A stretch of 64,000 nt of DNA from Henckelia pumila (GCF_033568475.1 NW_027331831.1:1860001-1924000); one strand, 5' to 3'; numbered from the stretch's first letter, positions 44,482 to 58,718 are shown. The notes: generated by a model from the sequence alone, not told the origin. Translations and numbers: made by a program.

Positions 44482-47119
44482 ATGGAGAACATAGTTCTTC
44501 CATGTAAAACTATACCCCTTGGAATACCTGAAACTTTGCGATTTCCGCACAAGATCTCTTTCAGAAGGCCCAGTTCAGCTGAAGATTTCGAATTGAAGCA
44601 GCTCTGCAAGCAAGGACGCCTCGGTGAAGCTATTGCCTATTTGGATTCCATTGCTTTATCATGGTCGAAGGTACGACACAACACTTTATCGTACTTGATT
44701 CAATCGTGCATTCATTCTCGTTCAATAAGGCTATGTTCCGAGCTGTATGCCCGTGTCAGGGAATGGCTAAAACGAAAACCTGACCCGTTTCTTGAAGGCA
44801 AGTTAGTTGGCATGTTTGCGAAGTGTGGTTCCCTAGATGATGCATTTCAAGTATTTGATGAAATGGTTGAAAGGAATTTGTATGCGTGGTCTGCTGCCAT
44901 TGGCGCCTGTTCAAGAGAGAAGAGGTGGGGTGAAGTGTTGGACCTATTTTATTCGATGATGATTGAGGGTGATGCGTTTCCTGATAATTTCTTGTTTCCC
45001 AAAATTTTACAGGCGTGTGGAAAGTGTGGGGATGTCGATACAGGGAGATTGATACATGCTATGACAATTAAACTTGGGATGAGTAGAGAACTGCATGTGA
45101 GTAATTCTATTATTGCTGTCTACGCGAAATGTGGATGGTTGAGCTGTGCTGAGAAGTTTTTTGGAAGATCAGAAGTGAATGATATAGTTTCTTGGAATGC
45201 AATAATTACAGGGTATTGCCTGCAGGGAAAGATGGATGATGCACTTAGATTTTTTAACTTGATGTGCAAAGATGGTGTTGAGCCGGGGATGATCACTTGG
45301 AATATAATGATTTCAAGCTATAACAATGCAGGAAAGTGTGATGAAGCGATTGAAATGATGAATGAGATGGAGAGTTATGGTCTTATGCCCGATGTTTTCA
45401 CTTGGACTAGTATGATTTCTGGACTTGCGCAGAATGATAAGGGGGCGGAGGCATTACGTTTGTTTCAGAAGATGCTTTCATCAAGAGTTGAACCAAATGG
45501 GGTTACTCTATTGAGTGCCATATCAGCATGTTCATCTTCAAAAGATCTTAGGAAAGGAAAGGAAGTTCATTTACTTGCCATCAAGTTGGGATATGCTGAA
45601 GATGTGTGGGGAATTCCCTCGTTGACATGTATTCCAAGAGTGGAAAACTTCGGGCAGCTCGCCAGGTTTTTGATATGATATCAGAAAAAGATGTGTATTC
45701 GTGGAACACAATGATAAGAGGATATTGCCAAGCTGGATACTGTGGTGTAGCACATGAGCTCTTTAAAAGAATGCAAGAATCAAGCATAAAGCCCAACGTA
45801 ATTACGTGGAATGTGATGATCACGGGTTACATTCATAATGGAGATGTGGATCAGGCCGTGGATCTTTTCCAGAAGATGGAAAAGGATGGGGGAATTCATC
45901 GGGACACTGCATCTTGGAATGCTCTTATTACTGGTTTCTTGCACAATGGCTTGAAAAATAGAGCACTGCAGATTTTCCGGATGATGCAGTCTGTTGGTTA
46001 CAAACCCAATTCAGTTACTATTTTGAGCATCTTGCCGGCATGTGCAAATTTGGTTTTTGTGAAAAAGTTGAAAGAGATCCATGGTTGTGCTTTGAGGAGA
46101 AATATAGACTCTGATGGTTCGGTTGTGAATTCTCTCATAGACACTTACTCGAAATCGGGGATGTTGAAATATGCGGAAGTCATATTCGATGGAAAGTCAT
46201 CAAAAGATATTGTGACGTGGAACACAATGATTGCTAGTTATTTTGCGCATGGGCGTTTTATGAAATCAATTGAGCTCTTTGAAATGATGTTGCAACAGCA
46301 ATACAGACCTAACAGAGGTACATTAGGGGGTGTGATTTCGGCTTATGGTCGTGCCAAAATGGTTGATGAAGGGTTGCTAGTCTTCTTGAAGATGAGTGAA
46401 GATTATCAGGTTTTACAAAGTTTAGACCTTTACATGGCTGTGGTAAATTTATATGGTCGTTCAGGGATGCTCGATGATGCATTGAACTTTATCAGGGGAA
46501 TGCCCATAGAGCCTGATGTCTCTATTTGGTCTGCTTTTTTTGCTGCCTGCCGGGCACATGGGAATGTTAAGTTGGCAATTTACGCAGGAGAGAGGTTACT
46601 TGAACTTGAACCAGGAAATGCTTTCATTCACAGGGTAGTCGTACACCTATATAACTTGGTTGGAATTTCCAAGGATTCTTCCTATATAAAAGCATCCGAA
46701 ATTAGGAAAGATTCAACGAACCTATGGGTCTGAGCTAGATCGAAGATAAAAACACGGTTCATATGTTTAGTTCTGGTAATCTTGGCCAACTTGATGATAA
46801 ATCTATACTTTCTTGGATAAAAAAGGAAGAATTAAGAACCAAGGGGACAAAATACTATGACGTGCTCGTCATTCCGGAAGAAGAAAAAAAAGAAATGAAT
46901 GGAGTTCACAGTGAGAAACTTGCATTAGCTTTTGCTCTCATCAAATCTGCTCAAAGGTCTCGAAGTATAAGGATAGTCAAGAACTTGAGGACGTGTGAGC
47001 AATGCCATGGATTTGCCAAATCAGTTTCTGAAACGCATGGGTGTGAAATATACTTAAGTGATCCAAAATGCTTGCACCATTTCGAAAACGGGGTCTGTTC
47101 GTGTGGCGATTACTGGTAG
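44482..47119 (+). pseudogene. DYW7-like: DYW-class PPR gene, unit 2, broken
   Basis: Same gene as at 29008-31636. It keeps the shared frameshift (near 45604-45610). In addition a 1-bp loss (AACGAACC, about 46717) shifts the frame just before the E+/DYW region, and TAG replaces the Trp codon of GLSW (46736-46738); the TAG is also in unit 3. The DYW region is intact in sequence, including DPKCLHHF and CSCGDYW, and remains open as a separate 118-codon frame from an ATG at 46763. This copy keeps the VLVIPEEEKK segment that unit 1 has lost. Confidence 0.93.
46763..47119 (+). CDS. Possible stand-alone DYW-domain ORF, unit 2
   Basis: A 118-residue frame, MFSSGNLGQLDD to CSCGDYW, left open downstream of the breaks in the PPR gene. 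It holds the HSEKLA zinc/catalytic HxE motif, CEQCH and the CSCxDYW end. It is most likely just the remnant of the parent gene. Short separate DYW proteins do act in trans in plant organelle editing, but no promoter or targeting peptide is visible here. Confidence 0.25.
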   Translation: MFSSGNLGQLDDKSILSWIKKEELRTKGTKYYDVLVIPEEEKKEMNGVHSEKLALAFALIKSAQRSRSIRIVKNLRTCEQCHGFAKSVSETHGCEIYLSDPKCLHHFENGVCSCGDYW

Positions 47120-47669
47120 ATTGATCATATAGGACCGTACACCTTCACCCACTGCTGTTCCGCAAGAAGCACTCTCGATGAGGTAAATATGTATATATTT
47201 TGCATTGTAAATTGAGGAGGCTTGTAGATAAAACTGTACCCAAAGTTTTGTCTATGGCTCCTAGGCTTTCCATGAAAATACAGTGGTGTAATGGCACTGG
47301 CTAAGTATGTTGTTTCTGAATGTAGCTTTTCTTTGTAGATAAGAAATGAATGCATAATGTTATAACTGTTGTAAGCAAAGCAATAATTTTTCTTTTTTGT
47401 GAGGATGAATGATAATACAAAGGCTTGAGCCGAGGCACAAAGAGGCACCAAATGGATTATTGAACAAATATATGTGCTATTAATTTACATTTACTCGTAT
47501 TTTGTTCAGATAATTTATAAATGTAATCATGCTGACGGATCTAGCTTAGGCCAATCCTAGGCTACAGCCCACCCCAAATTCTTTTTTATTACATATATAA
47601 GTTGTTTTACTTAATCCAATAAAATTTACTTTTTACACCGGAAGCCTATGTGCACAACTTCATTTTTGG

Positions 47670-47976
47670 GTGGAAAATTGCATTGTAGTCCTGCATATTT
47701 GTCATTTTACGATTTTTATTCTCTGTGTTAGGAAATTTCAGTTTTAGTCACTCAATTTTTTTGGTATTCTAGTCTTTTTTTATTGGAAGTGCTAATGTGG
47801 CAATATACACTCCAGTGTTAGCAGTACTGCATTGTTTCCATGTCAGAGCCAAGTCGGAACAAAGATGAAAGTTGCAAAAAAAAAATCAAAGATAACAGAT
47901 TAAAATTGAAATTTGACAACATAGAGGATCAAAATCCTAAAGACAAACATATAGGATTAAAAACACAATTTGTCTA
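47670..47976. mobile_element. MITE with long inverted ends, unit 2
   Basis: Counterpart of 32190-32490. It has four or more additional bases just outside the left end (CATTTTTGGG against TTTTTGGG). Confidence 0.6.
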
Positions 47977-48015
47977 TTTTTTGTGAGTAGTACAATGTAA
48001 TGACTTTTTTTTATA

Positions 48016-49128
48016 CTACCTACGTCCCAATTATATTGTCCACGTTTTTTTTTGTTTGTCCCAAATATATAGTAATATACCATATTTAGTAATATTTTTT
48101 TACACTTCTTTACTAATATACCCTTATTAACTACACCTTGAAAATTGTGCAATCATTTTTTAATGAGAGAATTTTTAAAATAGCCTTATACAAGTATCTA
48201 TAATCAATTTTGGCCTTAATTTAGCTATTTTTTCAAATTAGACTTTTAATCATCCCAAGTTACAGATTTATCCCTTAAACCCTATTATCACTTATTATCA
48301 CCGATTTATCATTCTTATTTTTTTCTCTTTGTTGCCACCAACAAAAAATTAAATCCAAGATACGAAATCTCATGTTTTGTGGTTTTGATTTTTTATTTAT
48401 TCTTATATTTTATTTTAGTTTATTGAAAAAGTCACAAATTTCATTATATTATCTTCTCCCTCTCCCGGACTCTCACCGCCAACCATCAAATCAAATCAAG
48501 GGAGGTAATCTCTTTTTCTTTTTGCATCATTTTTTATGTGTTTTTATATCATGTTTTAATGTATTGAAAATTCATGATGAATATCAGATTATATAATTTT
48601 TTATGTAATATTGATAAGTATATGACACAAAGCTAATTGTTAGAGTAATGTTATCTACGTGCAGTAACTAGTAATTAGATAGTAGAGACTGATACATTGA
48701 TATAGTTGTGGGGTTCGGCTCTATTAGCGGTGTTGAATCATATGCATATTGTGAAAAATATTGTGTTAATTTAAAATACATTTTAAACAATATTTTTACG
48801 AGCCAATTTTTTTTCTTCCAAATATAGTGTTGTAAATCTCTCTTAATTTATTGAGTGAGTTATAGTAATAGAATCTACTAATTTATAAAATGTTTAAAAG
48901 GATATTTTAGGATTTTAAGTATATGGAAAGGCTATACTGCAAAATATTTGATGAACAAGGCTATTTTTAAAAATATGGTTTGGAAGTAGGCTAGAATCCT
49001 TAAATTCTCTTTTTTAATATATTACATATGGATAAAATAGGAAGTTTATATAAAATTTACTTTCCCAATAAATTTTTCTTAATCTGTGTGAAAAACAAAA
49101 TAGGAGAATGTATTTGGAACAGAGAGAG
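48016..49128. mobile_element. Stowaway-like MITE with nested MULE, unit 2
   Basis: Outer element flanked by TA. The inner MULE-type element is 48165-49009 (845 bp, as in unit 1) with target duplications TTTTTTAAT at 48156-48164 and 49010-49018. The identical nesting shows that both insertions predate the array. Confidence 0.7.
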
Positions 49129-49403
49129 TAATATATAATTCATTGATTAAGTTCAACCCACCCCAACTCTAATTTATGAATCCGTCCCTGATCATGCATT
49201 TAAATATTCGTTTGCAATAATTAAGAGAAATGTGAAAATTTGGTTGAGTTGAGTGCTTGTGATTATTATTTTTAAGTTGACCATTGAAAATAAGTAATGT
49301 ATTTTTTCAATAAGAAGAATATATGTTGATTTTGATTAGTACTTGGAGATCTATAATTTGAAGTCTAATATGGTATCATTCGAATAAAATATTCTTCTCA
49401 ATT

Positions 49404-50228
49404 CCATGTCTCCCATGAAAGAGTGGGTGCTCGGTGAGCCAACTTGTGGCTAAGGGCTTTGATGACTCTTTGTATAAATAATCTTTTGTTTAATATAATT
49501 TACACTTTTATTAATGGCAATGACTTTATCTTTCTTCATATTGTTATATTGTGATATACTATTGTTGTTTTGATAAAGACCTTGAATATACTATAGTGTA
49601 TGTAAGATGTGGTAGTGCATGGGGATGACTATCATGAAACACATCTTATAGTCACTGTATATTCTAAACAGTTCCTAGTCGATTGAGCCGTCCGTTAATA
49701 AGGATAAGGATCGCTCGAGATTGAGACTAGCATTTGCGATGCCGAGTACCACGTTTCATTGGTATGGAACATAGAGATGTTCAAAGCATGCAAATGGATA
49801 TTCATACGATGAATGATCGAACTACCCTATCCGGACTTTCCAAGTGGTTATCACTTATCGAGTGGATAAAGTCCGCGGTTTTGGTTGTACACCATTAGTC
49901 CTTACTACTTGAAACATCATTGAGACTTTATATGCTAGTACTGTACTTTGACTCGTTTACCGACTCTATTGGGGTCATCAGGTGTCGGGATTGGGTACAA
50001 TTACGACACATATAGGAGTCGATGCTTTGTTGTCAAGGATTCACCACATACTTGCTAGTGTGGATATCCTATGCAATCTGAGGAGATATTAGTGTGACGA
50101 ATCTCTGGCCAGAGTACATGATGTGTTTTAAGAAATAGTTTCTTAGTAGCACATGCGATGTCACTATTTGATCTTCAAGATGTATTGCATAGTTATCGAA
50201 TCTCGAACGACTCTCGATTTACCAATTA
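49404..50228. mobile_element. LTR-retrotransposon-like fragment at end of unit 2
   Basis: Same fragment and same right-hand truncation point as in unit 1, joined to oxygenase exon 1 sequence of unit 3. Fossil, no coding domains seen. Confidence 0.4.
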
Positions 50229-51490
50229 TGGAGACATTGCTCAGGTGAGAATTTTACCAACTCTGTTTGGTTTCAAACAAAATAAATAAATAAAATATTT
50301 ATGTTCTTACGTAATTTATTTAATAATTTGGTGGTTGGGTATTACTAGACTACTAGTAATGGGTGCTGATATATGCAATAGAAATAGAACAATATTGTTA
50401 GTTTATCTTAATAATAATTAATTATGAATTGTACAAAACCTTAAATTAATTATCATAATTTTGAGACGACTATATTTTTTTAATATATAAATAAATATAA
50501 AAGTCTACCATAATTGAATGTTAAGTTATTTGCGAAGTTCAGGATACTTCTTTAACATTTGATTTATTCGCAAATATTAAAATTAATTCAAACCTCAATC
50601 GAGGGGAAAAAATAATTTAATTAATACGACAAGCTGGTTCAATCTAATCCAGTTGTGTGGGGAAGGGAAATTGGGATTTTGTAATCTTGATAATTTTAGT
50701 TTAACACGAAATTAGGATTGAATTTGCATTTAATCACATATATTAATTGACTAGCTGGAAATGCAAATGGAAATGGAAAGGCTCTACTTAATTATACGTC
50801 GACATTTTCCAACAAATGTTATCAAATTAATGATGGTTTTGGACTTGTGATTTGTCAACATTGGTAGACACAATTTTGTGGAATATATTATTCAATTTTA
50901 ATTGTGTAATTGTGTTAACATTGCTCTTTTTTTCCCCCAGTCAATTCGAATTCTTTTATACTATCAAAAATAAATTTTTTTTTATCTAGTACCAATTCAA
51001 ACTTTCTTGAACCAAAGCAAGAACAAAATGGCATGATAGAATTGGGTCTTGATATCAAATAAAATTATTGAAGTTTTAAGCGTATTATATGTGTAAAGTC
51101 CTGAAAATAATAATTGAAACCTCCATTCTTTCTGTTCAAAAGAATATATACATTATGTGGTTTGTAACATGACAGGTCTGGAGCAATGGGAGATCGAAGA
51201 AAGTTAGAGGAAGACCGATACCATGTTCGGGCGACGATTTAGGTCGCGTAACAATGTCTCTACTGGTTACCCTCCCGGTGGAAAGCATGGTGTCCCCTCG
51301 ACCAGCTCCAAAAGTAGCCATTGAAGGTGGACACGATGGCAATGATGAAGAAAACGACCGCGACATCGAAGACGAAGACGCCGAGACTGAACCACAAGTG
51401 TTCCATTCGTTTCCTTTTGAAGATTACGCTTGGAAAGTATATCATGAACGTATTCTGCTCAAAGACCCACTCCTCAGATATAGAATTTAA
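50229..51490 (+). pseudogene. Oxygenase-like gene, promoterless 3' part, unit 3
   Basis: The last 16 bp of exon 1, the intron, and exon 2 at 51176-51490, whose coding sequence equals that of unit 2. No exon 1 or promoter. Confidence 0.9.
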
Positions 51491-52473
51491 TTGATCAGTG
51501 TCATTGATGATAATTGGTGTGGTGTGGTGTGGCCTTGTTGTATTTAGTACCCAATGGATGTCTTATTATTTTAGTACATTTTTTGGTACATTGGTTAAAC
51601 ATGCATGAGATGGAGAGTACGTCCACTTTCAATTTTTGGATTATATAGACTTTTTGTCAATGCAAAATTTATTGGAAAATAAATGAATTTATATTATATT
51701 TATTTAATTTATTAAAAAATTGTAGGGTTTTTTTTTTTGAAGAGATTAAAAATAGGGATATATTAGTAAATTATTAATTTTTTTTTTACTAAATATGAAA
51801 CAAGTTTATATATTTTAGACAAACGAAGAGGAAAATTTAGGAGCATATAAATTGTTAAATATAGAAACTGAATATAATGCAGTAGAGATCATTTGAAACC
51901 CCGTGCCGGCCTACTTCTAATATTTTTTTAAAAAGAACTCAAATAAAAAATCTAATAATAAATCATATCGAATAAATTAATACTATGAATAATGTTTAAA
52001 AATTTAAAATTTAACAACAGTCCAATTTGTTATTTTCGTTAAATCAAAGTTTTGTTATAATACCATTATTTGCTTTTTTAATTGTCATCGTAAACTTCAT
52101 TACTTAATTTTGTCAATATTATTTATTGTTGTTTGGATTCGTTATAACCACCAAAGCATATAAGTTATAGCCAAAAAAATTTCAAACCAAACAGACGATA
52201 AACAAAGCATGTACGCTTAACATTTTCGTAGGGACCAAACGGAAATGTAAATATTTTTCTTCTACGTTTTGACCAAATTAACCATCGAGTGTGACTCCCA
52301 TCATCGTAGCGTTTGACATAGTTTTTAATAATGAGGAAATACTTGTCAGCTTCGGCTTAAAAAAAACCGAGAATTGTTACGTACGAAAAGTACCTATAAC
52401 AAACAAGCTGCAGTAGCCATTAGCTAAGCCTCTGGAACGTTTTGGGCATCACTTAATTTGCATCCCCCAGCAG
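51491..52473. other. Spacer, unit 3
   Basis: AT-rich and without genes; matches 36004-36986 with small indels. Confidence 0.6.
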
Positions 52474-53020
52474 CTACGGATCTTGAGCCGCCAAGAACCG
52501 GACGGTTTGAGCCGGTTTAAGCGTCTCCACAATCTTGATCACGGTTCTTTTCCTCAAAAAATCGGCACATTGCAGTAGACCCACCGTCCATGGAAGCAGC
52601 TAAATGTTCCATAGCCGAATCGAAGTTAGCCTCGTCCCCGTTACGTGGCCTTCCCACTGTCCTAGCCAATTCCACCATTGTTGGAGACACCTATATATAT
52701 GGTCACAAGCAACATTAATAATAATTTAAATATTCATGGATATATATATTAGAATGAATGAATGAATAATATTAATATTATACCAACTCTAGCAAGTTCG
52801 TTCTTTTTCCTCTTGTTTGATCTGTGTCATCAAGTTGCATGTGTCAAATCCAACACATTGCTGATCACAATCCGAATAGCCAATCCCGGCCTGAATCCAC
52901 AGATAGGTTCTCTCCAAGGAGCTAAACCAAGCCGGTGCGAACACCAGGAAAACATCCTCACCCGCAACTCTTCCCTTGGCTTCGTAATATTGGTTCCAAT
53001 GAGCCATGACTTGTTGGATA
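52474..53020 (-). pseudogene. DOG1-domain gene, C-terminal piece, unit 3
   Basis: Same VMAHWNQYYEAK..SSLERTYLWI and ADFLRKRT..FLAAQDP sequence with the same frame changes as unit 2, so the damage predates the split of these two units. Confidence 0.8.
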
Positions 53021-53390
53021 AGCAACACGACAAAGTTCATGTATAAGCCACGGCTTCGATGCAAACAATACAACAATAGACGTGCCAAAACAGAGTCGAA
53101 TCCAAGAATTTGGAAGGGGGTGGTTCGACGAGATTGTGCATTAGCTAGATTTTTTGCGATGAAACTTTACTTTCTAAGACAAATTAAAACATAAAATGGG
53201 ACAACAAAGATATATAGATTCAAATATAACATTAAATCTTGCATACGTTAGCCAAAATTTAAAAATATAACAGGAAAACATGGGTAAAATGACAATACAT
53301 TTGTTCAAATTGTATTTGGGGATAGGGTGAACAAAATTGTTTAAATTAACAAGTACTCTCACACAGGTACGAATAAGAAAGAAGAAATAT

Positions 53391-55841
53391 CTAATCTGTT
53401 ATCCCAGATCCCGTGTTCTCCAGATCTATGTCTCCCATCCCTGTATCTTCCTCCGCTTCACTATCTTCATCTCCACTAATCTCCTCGTTCTCGCGACCAA
53501 GCTTAGCCATATGCTCTGCGAGCAGTTTATCTTCTCGTTCACTCACCTAAATAAAACCAAACGAATTAAATGGTGGTGGCCATGATGAATATTCAATCAA
53601 GGTGAAAATTTTGAAACCGTAACAGAACATGCAAATGGAAACGATTTTTAGCGACAATCTGATGTGATATGGGAAAGTTGAAATTCTAATTTTGATAAAT
53701 ATAGTCATCCTCACCGCTCTAGGTGCTTCTTTGACAGTAAGTTTTCCTGAGTGTCGTGCAATCTCTTCTGTGCAAGCTTCAATGGCCTTGTTAAGTACAG
53801 ATATATACCTTGTTCCTGCAATGCAAAAATGAAACTAATTTTATTGGTGACAGCTTTTTGAATCATCTCAAACATAAAGTTAAATATAGGGAAATACAGG
53901 AATTGATGATAACAAGGCACCTTAACATTCACCAATGGCAAAAGCAAATTTTATGTCATTCGCTGGTGATGTACACCAGTTGCATTGCTTAACAAACTTT
54001 GATGCTTACCATAGGATCGTGAGTATCAATATTGATCCAGAACTCATTGCTGCCCATGCATAAGGCAATATCAGATTATTAAGCGTAACATGCTTGTCTA
54101 GTAATTTACCTTGTCAAGAGTCTGGGTGTTGAGAACATATGCTGGAGGAGCAACAAGTTTAATTTTAACAGGGCAATCCTTGTTTCCTGCAGCTTCAGCT
54201 TTTCGCATCGCGTCCTGAAAAGCATTTGGGAGATATCAGTGGTACATAACACCAAAGAGAGATCCCAGTAATGCTACTAACCACGATAATAATAAAGTTT
54301 TAAAAAAAATTAAAAACAAAAAAAAAAGAGTCAGATGATTAATCATGGGAGTGAACCTTTATGTGCAGAACACCATCAAATTGAAAGCACTTCATTTCAA
54401 TATCTGCACGAATTTTTAAAGGCTGTGGTGTCATTCTTCTCCTAATATTTTTAACTAAAGAGTCTTTTACATCCTCCGATAAAGCAGGAACAACCTTAGT
54501 TATCTGCAGGATTTCCAGATGGAAAATAATCATATACGTTGATCTCGTGAAGAATATGAGATTGAAATGAAAATGTATACTACCTCTTGTCCGTTAGGTC
54601 CGACTTCTTTTACTTCACGAGTAAGAGAGTCAAGCACGGAATCAGGATCATTGACAACTACTTTAAACGCCTGTAATTTAGAAATCAGTAAAACGTTTGT
54701 TACGGAATTAAATATTAAGTTGGCGCAAATATACAACATATACTATATTGATTGAACTTCTGAGCATCTCACCTCAAATGCATGACCATATTTCCTGTAT
54801 AAAGGCCAGCCCACATGAATATAGAGGTCCTGCAACAAAAAATCATCTAAGCAAAGCTCATAATAGATTGTAAAATTAGTTCACTAGTCAAATAGTTCAT
54901 TAATCGGGTAGCGCAACAAGCAGTATTAGCAAATCGTTTTGAGTTAATTGGTCAGTTGGCATAATTGATGCTCACACCTTTAAAAAGTACAGTGAGACCT
55001 TAACAACTCTACAAGTAACCAAAGGTAACCACAATTTAGTTCCATTGACCAATACCGAGCTCAAAATTCACAAAGTTGCAATTGGTCCTATTCAACAATA
55101 ACAAGACAACCATATTCAGATTCAAATACCAAAAGCTATTCCCAGGAGATGTGTTAAACAGAGTGAAGCCTAGATCTAGTAAGTAGCCTACAAAGCTCTT
55201 CTAGAAAAGCTTCAAACTACCCATAACTGCATCCATATAAGTGTTGAATGTTCTCTGACAGTTCCTTGTAGTTTTTTTTCTTCCCTTTCTTCTCTTTCAC
55301 CATTTTTTTTACAAGTTTCACGGCATACTTTGCCTATAAATAGCTACTTACACCTATTTCGTTGGGATAAAATTTACAAATCACAAGCATGCTGCCAAAG
55401 GCAAAATCAAGTTAATTATTTGGAGTCAAGCAACATATCAGTAGAAGTAGCAAACAAACATGAGACTAAAATAGAAAATGCAAAACACAAACTCCCTAAC
55501 CGATGTTTATTAGCAAGGAAAATAACAACAAAAAATGATACAAAAACATAGAACATTCCCCAATGGACTCGTTGGCAGTATTTCAAAAGCACTGAGCTAA
55601 AATCAATTTAAAGGTGCATCTTTTTATTCAAATAAGAAAACAAAAGAATAGAAATGAAAAGGAAAACTTTGAAATAAAAATTTCAACAGATACAATCCAA
55701 TTTAAAGATAACCTCAAGATCAATCTTCATTGTCTCCGCCACATGTCGCATTATGGAATGGACAAGCTTGCTCTTGTTAAATCTCTCCTCGCACGCCTGG
55801 ATATCCTCTTCAGAAACTCGCCTCTTGCTGAGATCAATGTA
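53391..55841 (-). pseudogene. eIF2alpha: eIF2alpha, 5'-truncated, unit 3 (frameshifted)
   Basis: Seven exons with the same 2-bp TA insertion (about 53801-53807) in the EQGI exon as unit 2. The final exon (VSEREDK..SGITD) and upstream exons are unchanged. Confidence 0.9.
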
Positions 55842-55943
55842 ACGTTCTTGATCGATCAACCAATGTTCGAAAAACAGCTGGAATGACTGAGCATCCGAGG
55901 TGTTTGAATATGATCCAAGAGAGACATGATTCCCGGAGGCCAA
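55839..55943 (-). pseudogene. DOG1-domain gene, N-terminal piece, unit 3
   Basis: TTG again at the start position (55941-55943). The 27-bp segment is 55839-55865, with its partner at 59653-59679. Confidence 0.65.
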
Positions 55944-56326
55944 TTAGGATATGGATTTGGGCAAAACTTTGAGAAGACGGGATGCTTCGGAATATGGGCA
56001 TCCGAAGCTGGGTTTTCGAAGGGTGGGATCAAGAAACGGTGGATTTCGAAGGTTTACAAGTCGGTTGCAAAAGGGTTGATGGAAGCGTAGAAGATTATTA
56101 ATTATGAGCGGCGGCGGAGGAGAATTGTGGGGGAAGAACTGCAAGCACTGTGAATTGATGGGGGAAGAACGGAATTATGCGGTGGAATTATGCGGTGGCC
56201 GCCTCAATTTAATTTTTGAAGCTATCTTTATTTAAACATAATATTTATAACCATATACTTGTTCCCACATCTAGAATTCAATAAATAATTTGTTATTTAT
56301 AAATCACTTTTCACAATTGTTTGTTT

Positions 56327-56580
56327 GCCGGGCTCAGTCGCGAGGGCCTGTAACCATAGCTGGGGCAATAAAGTGGAGGTGAATGAAGCCGTGCCCACTA
56401 TCTTCAAAGAAGAACCTTGAGCCCAGACTTGACCGCTGATAGCTGGCGACAGAGCGCAAGGAGGTACTCCTCTTTACTTGCACTCCTCTTTAGTTGCCGG
56501 CTTGACAGAGCAGCGACAGTATATCGGTTTCTAAATTTGGCTTATAAGATGGTGTTTCCACCTCATTCGAACCCCCAAAC
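56327..56580. other. GC-richer island, possibly organelle-derived, unit 3
   Basis: Longer than the other two because CTCCTCTTTA is duplicated with a small spacer (about 56465-56493). Confidence 0.35.
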
Positions 56581-56700
56581 TTTTTTTGATTTATAAATTA
56601 AACACACATTTTTTAATTAAAAACATTATACAATTTTTTTTAATTTTTTTCAACTCTTCCCGATGTCACACTCCTATCTCCCTCCCAAAAACTTCCCTAA

Positions 56701-58718
56701 CTAGTATTCCCACCTGTGCGATGCGCAGAATGATATTTTTTGTGTAATTATTGACATAATATGAGTGCTTGAATAAATAATTAAAATATAAATAAATTAA
56801 GGTTGAAGTGGATTAAAAAATTTGAAATATACGGATATAAATATATCTTCATTGCTTATATAACTTTTTTTAAAAATTCAACTTGATATTTATTAAACCA
56901 CAATTGAAGTCATCACAACGGATTTCAAATCCTTAGATTATTGGAATCAATTTAAATTCATTGTAGTTGGAGTGGTTTGTGACAGAGTTTAATATTTTTG
57001 TAAATTTCTTTGGAAAATTTTTTAGAAAACAGTTTTAAGCAAATGAAATAAGTTATTTGACATCTTCTAATATGTTTATAGATATATAAATATATAAGGT
57101 TTTCCGCCCCTATTTTTTTCATAAATTTCTTATTTTAATATTTTAATTTTCATATTATATTTTTATTAAAAAATTTGTTATTTTCTAAGGGATTTATTTA
57201 CCCAATAATTATAAATTTGATGCATGCAATATTTGTATTCTATACAAAAGAAAAATATAATTTTTTTAAATTTTAAAAATTTCAAAGTTGAAATATAAAA
57301 ATATAAAATATAAAATATAAAAATAAATATAATAAAATATAGATACATAATATTTTAATAATATAAGTTACATTAAACTTTTTACAATTAGTATAAAATG
57401 TTTTTTATATAAACAAAAAATTAATATATAAATTATATAAAATTAAATAAACAAAAAATTTAATTATTATAACAAAAAAAATTTAAATTAAATCGTAAAT
57501 TTGTCTATATTTTAAAAAACTTTAATCAAATAATATATCACTCAAATCAAAATAATATTTTCTTGAATATCCTATATAATCTCTATCTATAGTTTTAAAC
57601 TCAATCATATCTTATTTGAATTTTTAAGTTTGATGATAATGTGTTCACTATTTTCAAAAATAATTTTTCGGTTGAAAATATTATAGTTTCTATTTTAGAA
57701 ATCTTTTCATCTTATATATATATATATATAAACAAAAATAAATTTTTTTTATCACAAAAAAAAATTTAATTTAGTTTAACTTCAGGAATATTTTTATCTA
57801 TGTTCTAAAATTTTATATTAAATAATATATCACTCATAACATCATATTTTTTTGAATATTTTTGTTGTGTATATCTACATATGCATATAGACAAATCAAT
57901 CATCATATTAAAAATAATATTAAATTTTATTTGATAAAAATAATATTTTAAATTTTTTCAATCGTATTTTGAAGTATATTTATAATTTCTAGATTAAATA
58001 TAATATCACTAATTTTTATTAAATTTTGTTTAATAATGAAATTTTTTTATCAAACTTTTATTAAATTTTGTTTAATAATGAAAAATATTTTTTTTTAAAA
58101 AAATCTGTCGGATTTTTATAAAAAGAGGAAGAATTTAAATTTTTTAGAAGACTATTTTGAATTTTGTTTTTAATTAAATCATATTTTTTACTTATATTTT
58201 AAAAATTTTAGTTTAAATATTTGCATATGAGTTTTATGTTTTTATATATAAAAATTGCTAAAGGTATAACAAATATCATATACAATGATATCTAAAATAT
58301 TAATATCTTGAAATTTTTCTATTTTATCGCGATATTTTGTATCTAATTTATCATGATATTTTTATATATTAAATTCCTGTATAATTTTTTGTGTTGTAAA
58401 ATTTGGTGTACAAATTTTGTTTTATTGAGCAAAACAACCAACGTCAAAAGCAAAAATTAAATTTTTTTTATCAAGATAAATTATATTTTAATTTTTTAAA
58501 ATTAAATTATATTTTTATCTATATTTTAAAATTTTTATGTCAAATATTTTATCATTTATAATATCATCTTATTTTTTGAATATTCAATATTTTCTCTATC
58601 TATAATTTTAAATTAAATAATATTTTTTTTATTTTTTAATTTTATGATATCTTTAATATTTTTGAAAATATCTTTTGGGCTTGAAAATTTGTTTTATTTC
58701 TATTTATGTCACTTTTTT

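Larger units (their letters stand above)
34742..50228. repeat. Tandem segmental array, unit 2 (15,487 bp)
   Basis: Full-length unit running from the last 16 bp of oxygenase exon 1 to the LTR-like fragment. It is closest to unit 3: shared features absent from unit 1 include the TGTGG expansion near 36030, the 270-bp segment 36177-36446, the DOG1 C-terminal piece, the eIF2alpha 2-bp insertion and the PPR stop. Confidence 0.95.
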
